Shown: in pieces, positions 6,249 to 6,419 of the stretch
Numbering within the stretch: the first letter of the stretch is position 1
How the letters are laid out: each line of letters opens with the position of its first letter
Source of the DNA: Pseudomonadota bacterium
GTDB lineage: Bacteria; Pseudomonadota; Gammaproteobacteria; Pseudomonadales; Azotimanducaceae
DNA: 6,419 bases
Reading direction: 5' to 3'
NCBI GenBank assembly: GCA_027621895.1
Contig: JAQCAK010000116.1
Coordinates: 1-6,419, forward strand
Position numbers and translations under genes: made by a program
Notes under the pieces: model-generated
The model's database searches: none
Told to the model about the DNA's origin: nothing
What the model saw: the letters and a program-made list of their open reading frames with translations, nothing else

Positions 6249-6324
6249 TGGTGGAGCTAGTCGGGATCGAACCGACGACCTCCTGCGTGCAAGGCAGGCG
6301 CTCTCCCAGCTGAGCTATGGCCCC
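6249..6324 (-). tRNA. tRNA-Ala (anticodon UGC)
   Basis: This 76-base tRNA is complete with an encoded CCA. The anticodon loop CTTGCAC places UGC at 6289-6291. The D arm (GCTC/GAGC), anticodon stem (CCTGC/GCAGG) and T stem (GTCGG/CCGAC) pair perfectly. The alanine identity pair G3-U70 is present (6322 and 6255). The acceptor stem has one mismatch, C6 against A67 (6319 and 6258), where E. coli tRNA-Ala(UGC) has U6-A67. It begins on the base directly after the CCA of the upstream tRNA-Ile. It reads codons GCA, GCG and GCU. Confidence 0.96.
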
Positions 6325-6401
<77 letters not shown>

Positions 6402-6412
6402 GAAGAGATGAC

Positions 6413-6418
6413 ATTATA
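6413..6418 (-). promoter_or_regulatory. Consensus -10 box upstream of the tRNA pair
   Basis: The reverse strand reads a perfect TATAAT, ending 11 bases before the first base of tRNA-Ile. A start 6-7 bases later would leave a leader of only about 5 bases. The -35 region is outside the window, and the bases after the box (GTCATC) are not the GC-rich discriminator usual for stringently controlled stable-RNA promoters. Confidence 0.45.
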
Positions 6419-6419
6419 T

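Overview
The window looks like chromosomal DNA from a gammaproteobacterium, probably Pseudomonadales-like. The evidence is the closeness of ErpA and TyrS to their E. coli and Pseudomonas counterparts and the gene set DUF6776-type protein, bactofilin, erpA, M23 peptidase, tyrS. From memory, a similar order occurs in Pseudomonas, where anmK sits between erpA and the peptidase and an rRNA operon follows tyrS. The taxonomic placement is inference. Base composition is moderately GC-rich and fairly even, except for a short AT-rich patch upstream of the peptidase gene. I see no insertion sequence, phage gene or CRISPR array.

Layout from left to right. A leftward ClC-type chloride channel/transporter gene fills 1-1450; it runs off the left edge just as a CBS domain appears to begin. 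A short divergent promoter region follows. Two rightward genes then form a translationally linked pair: a single-pass membrane protein with a coiled coil (DUF6776-like) and a bactofilin. A small GC hairpin separates them from erpA, which encodes the A-type Fe-S carrier. erpA converges with a leftward MepM-like M23 peptidoglycan endopeptidase gene, with only 16 bases between the stops. A gene-free region of about 309 bases separates the divergent peptidase and tyrS genes. tyrS (tyrosyl-tRNA synthetase) then runs rightward and converges on a leftward tRNA-Ile(GAU)-tRNA-Ala(UGC) pair at the right edge.

The coherent biological theme is envelope maintenance (bactofilin scaffold, its membrane partner candidate and a cell-wall endopeptidase) mixed with translation and Fe-S housekeeping. 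The most unusual part is the right end. The Ile-Ala tRNA pair normally found in the 16S-23S spacer stands here without a 23S gene behind it. The two tRNAs abut with no spacer, a TATAAT box lies just upstream, and tRNA-Ala has a C6-A67 mismatch in its acceptor stem. Otherwise the window is mostly ordinary conserved chromosome; I do not see a clear-cut new multi-gene system.
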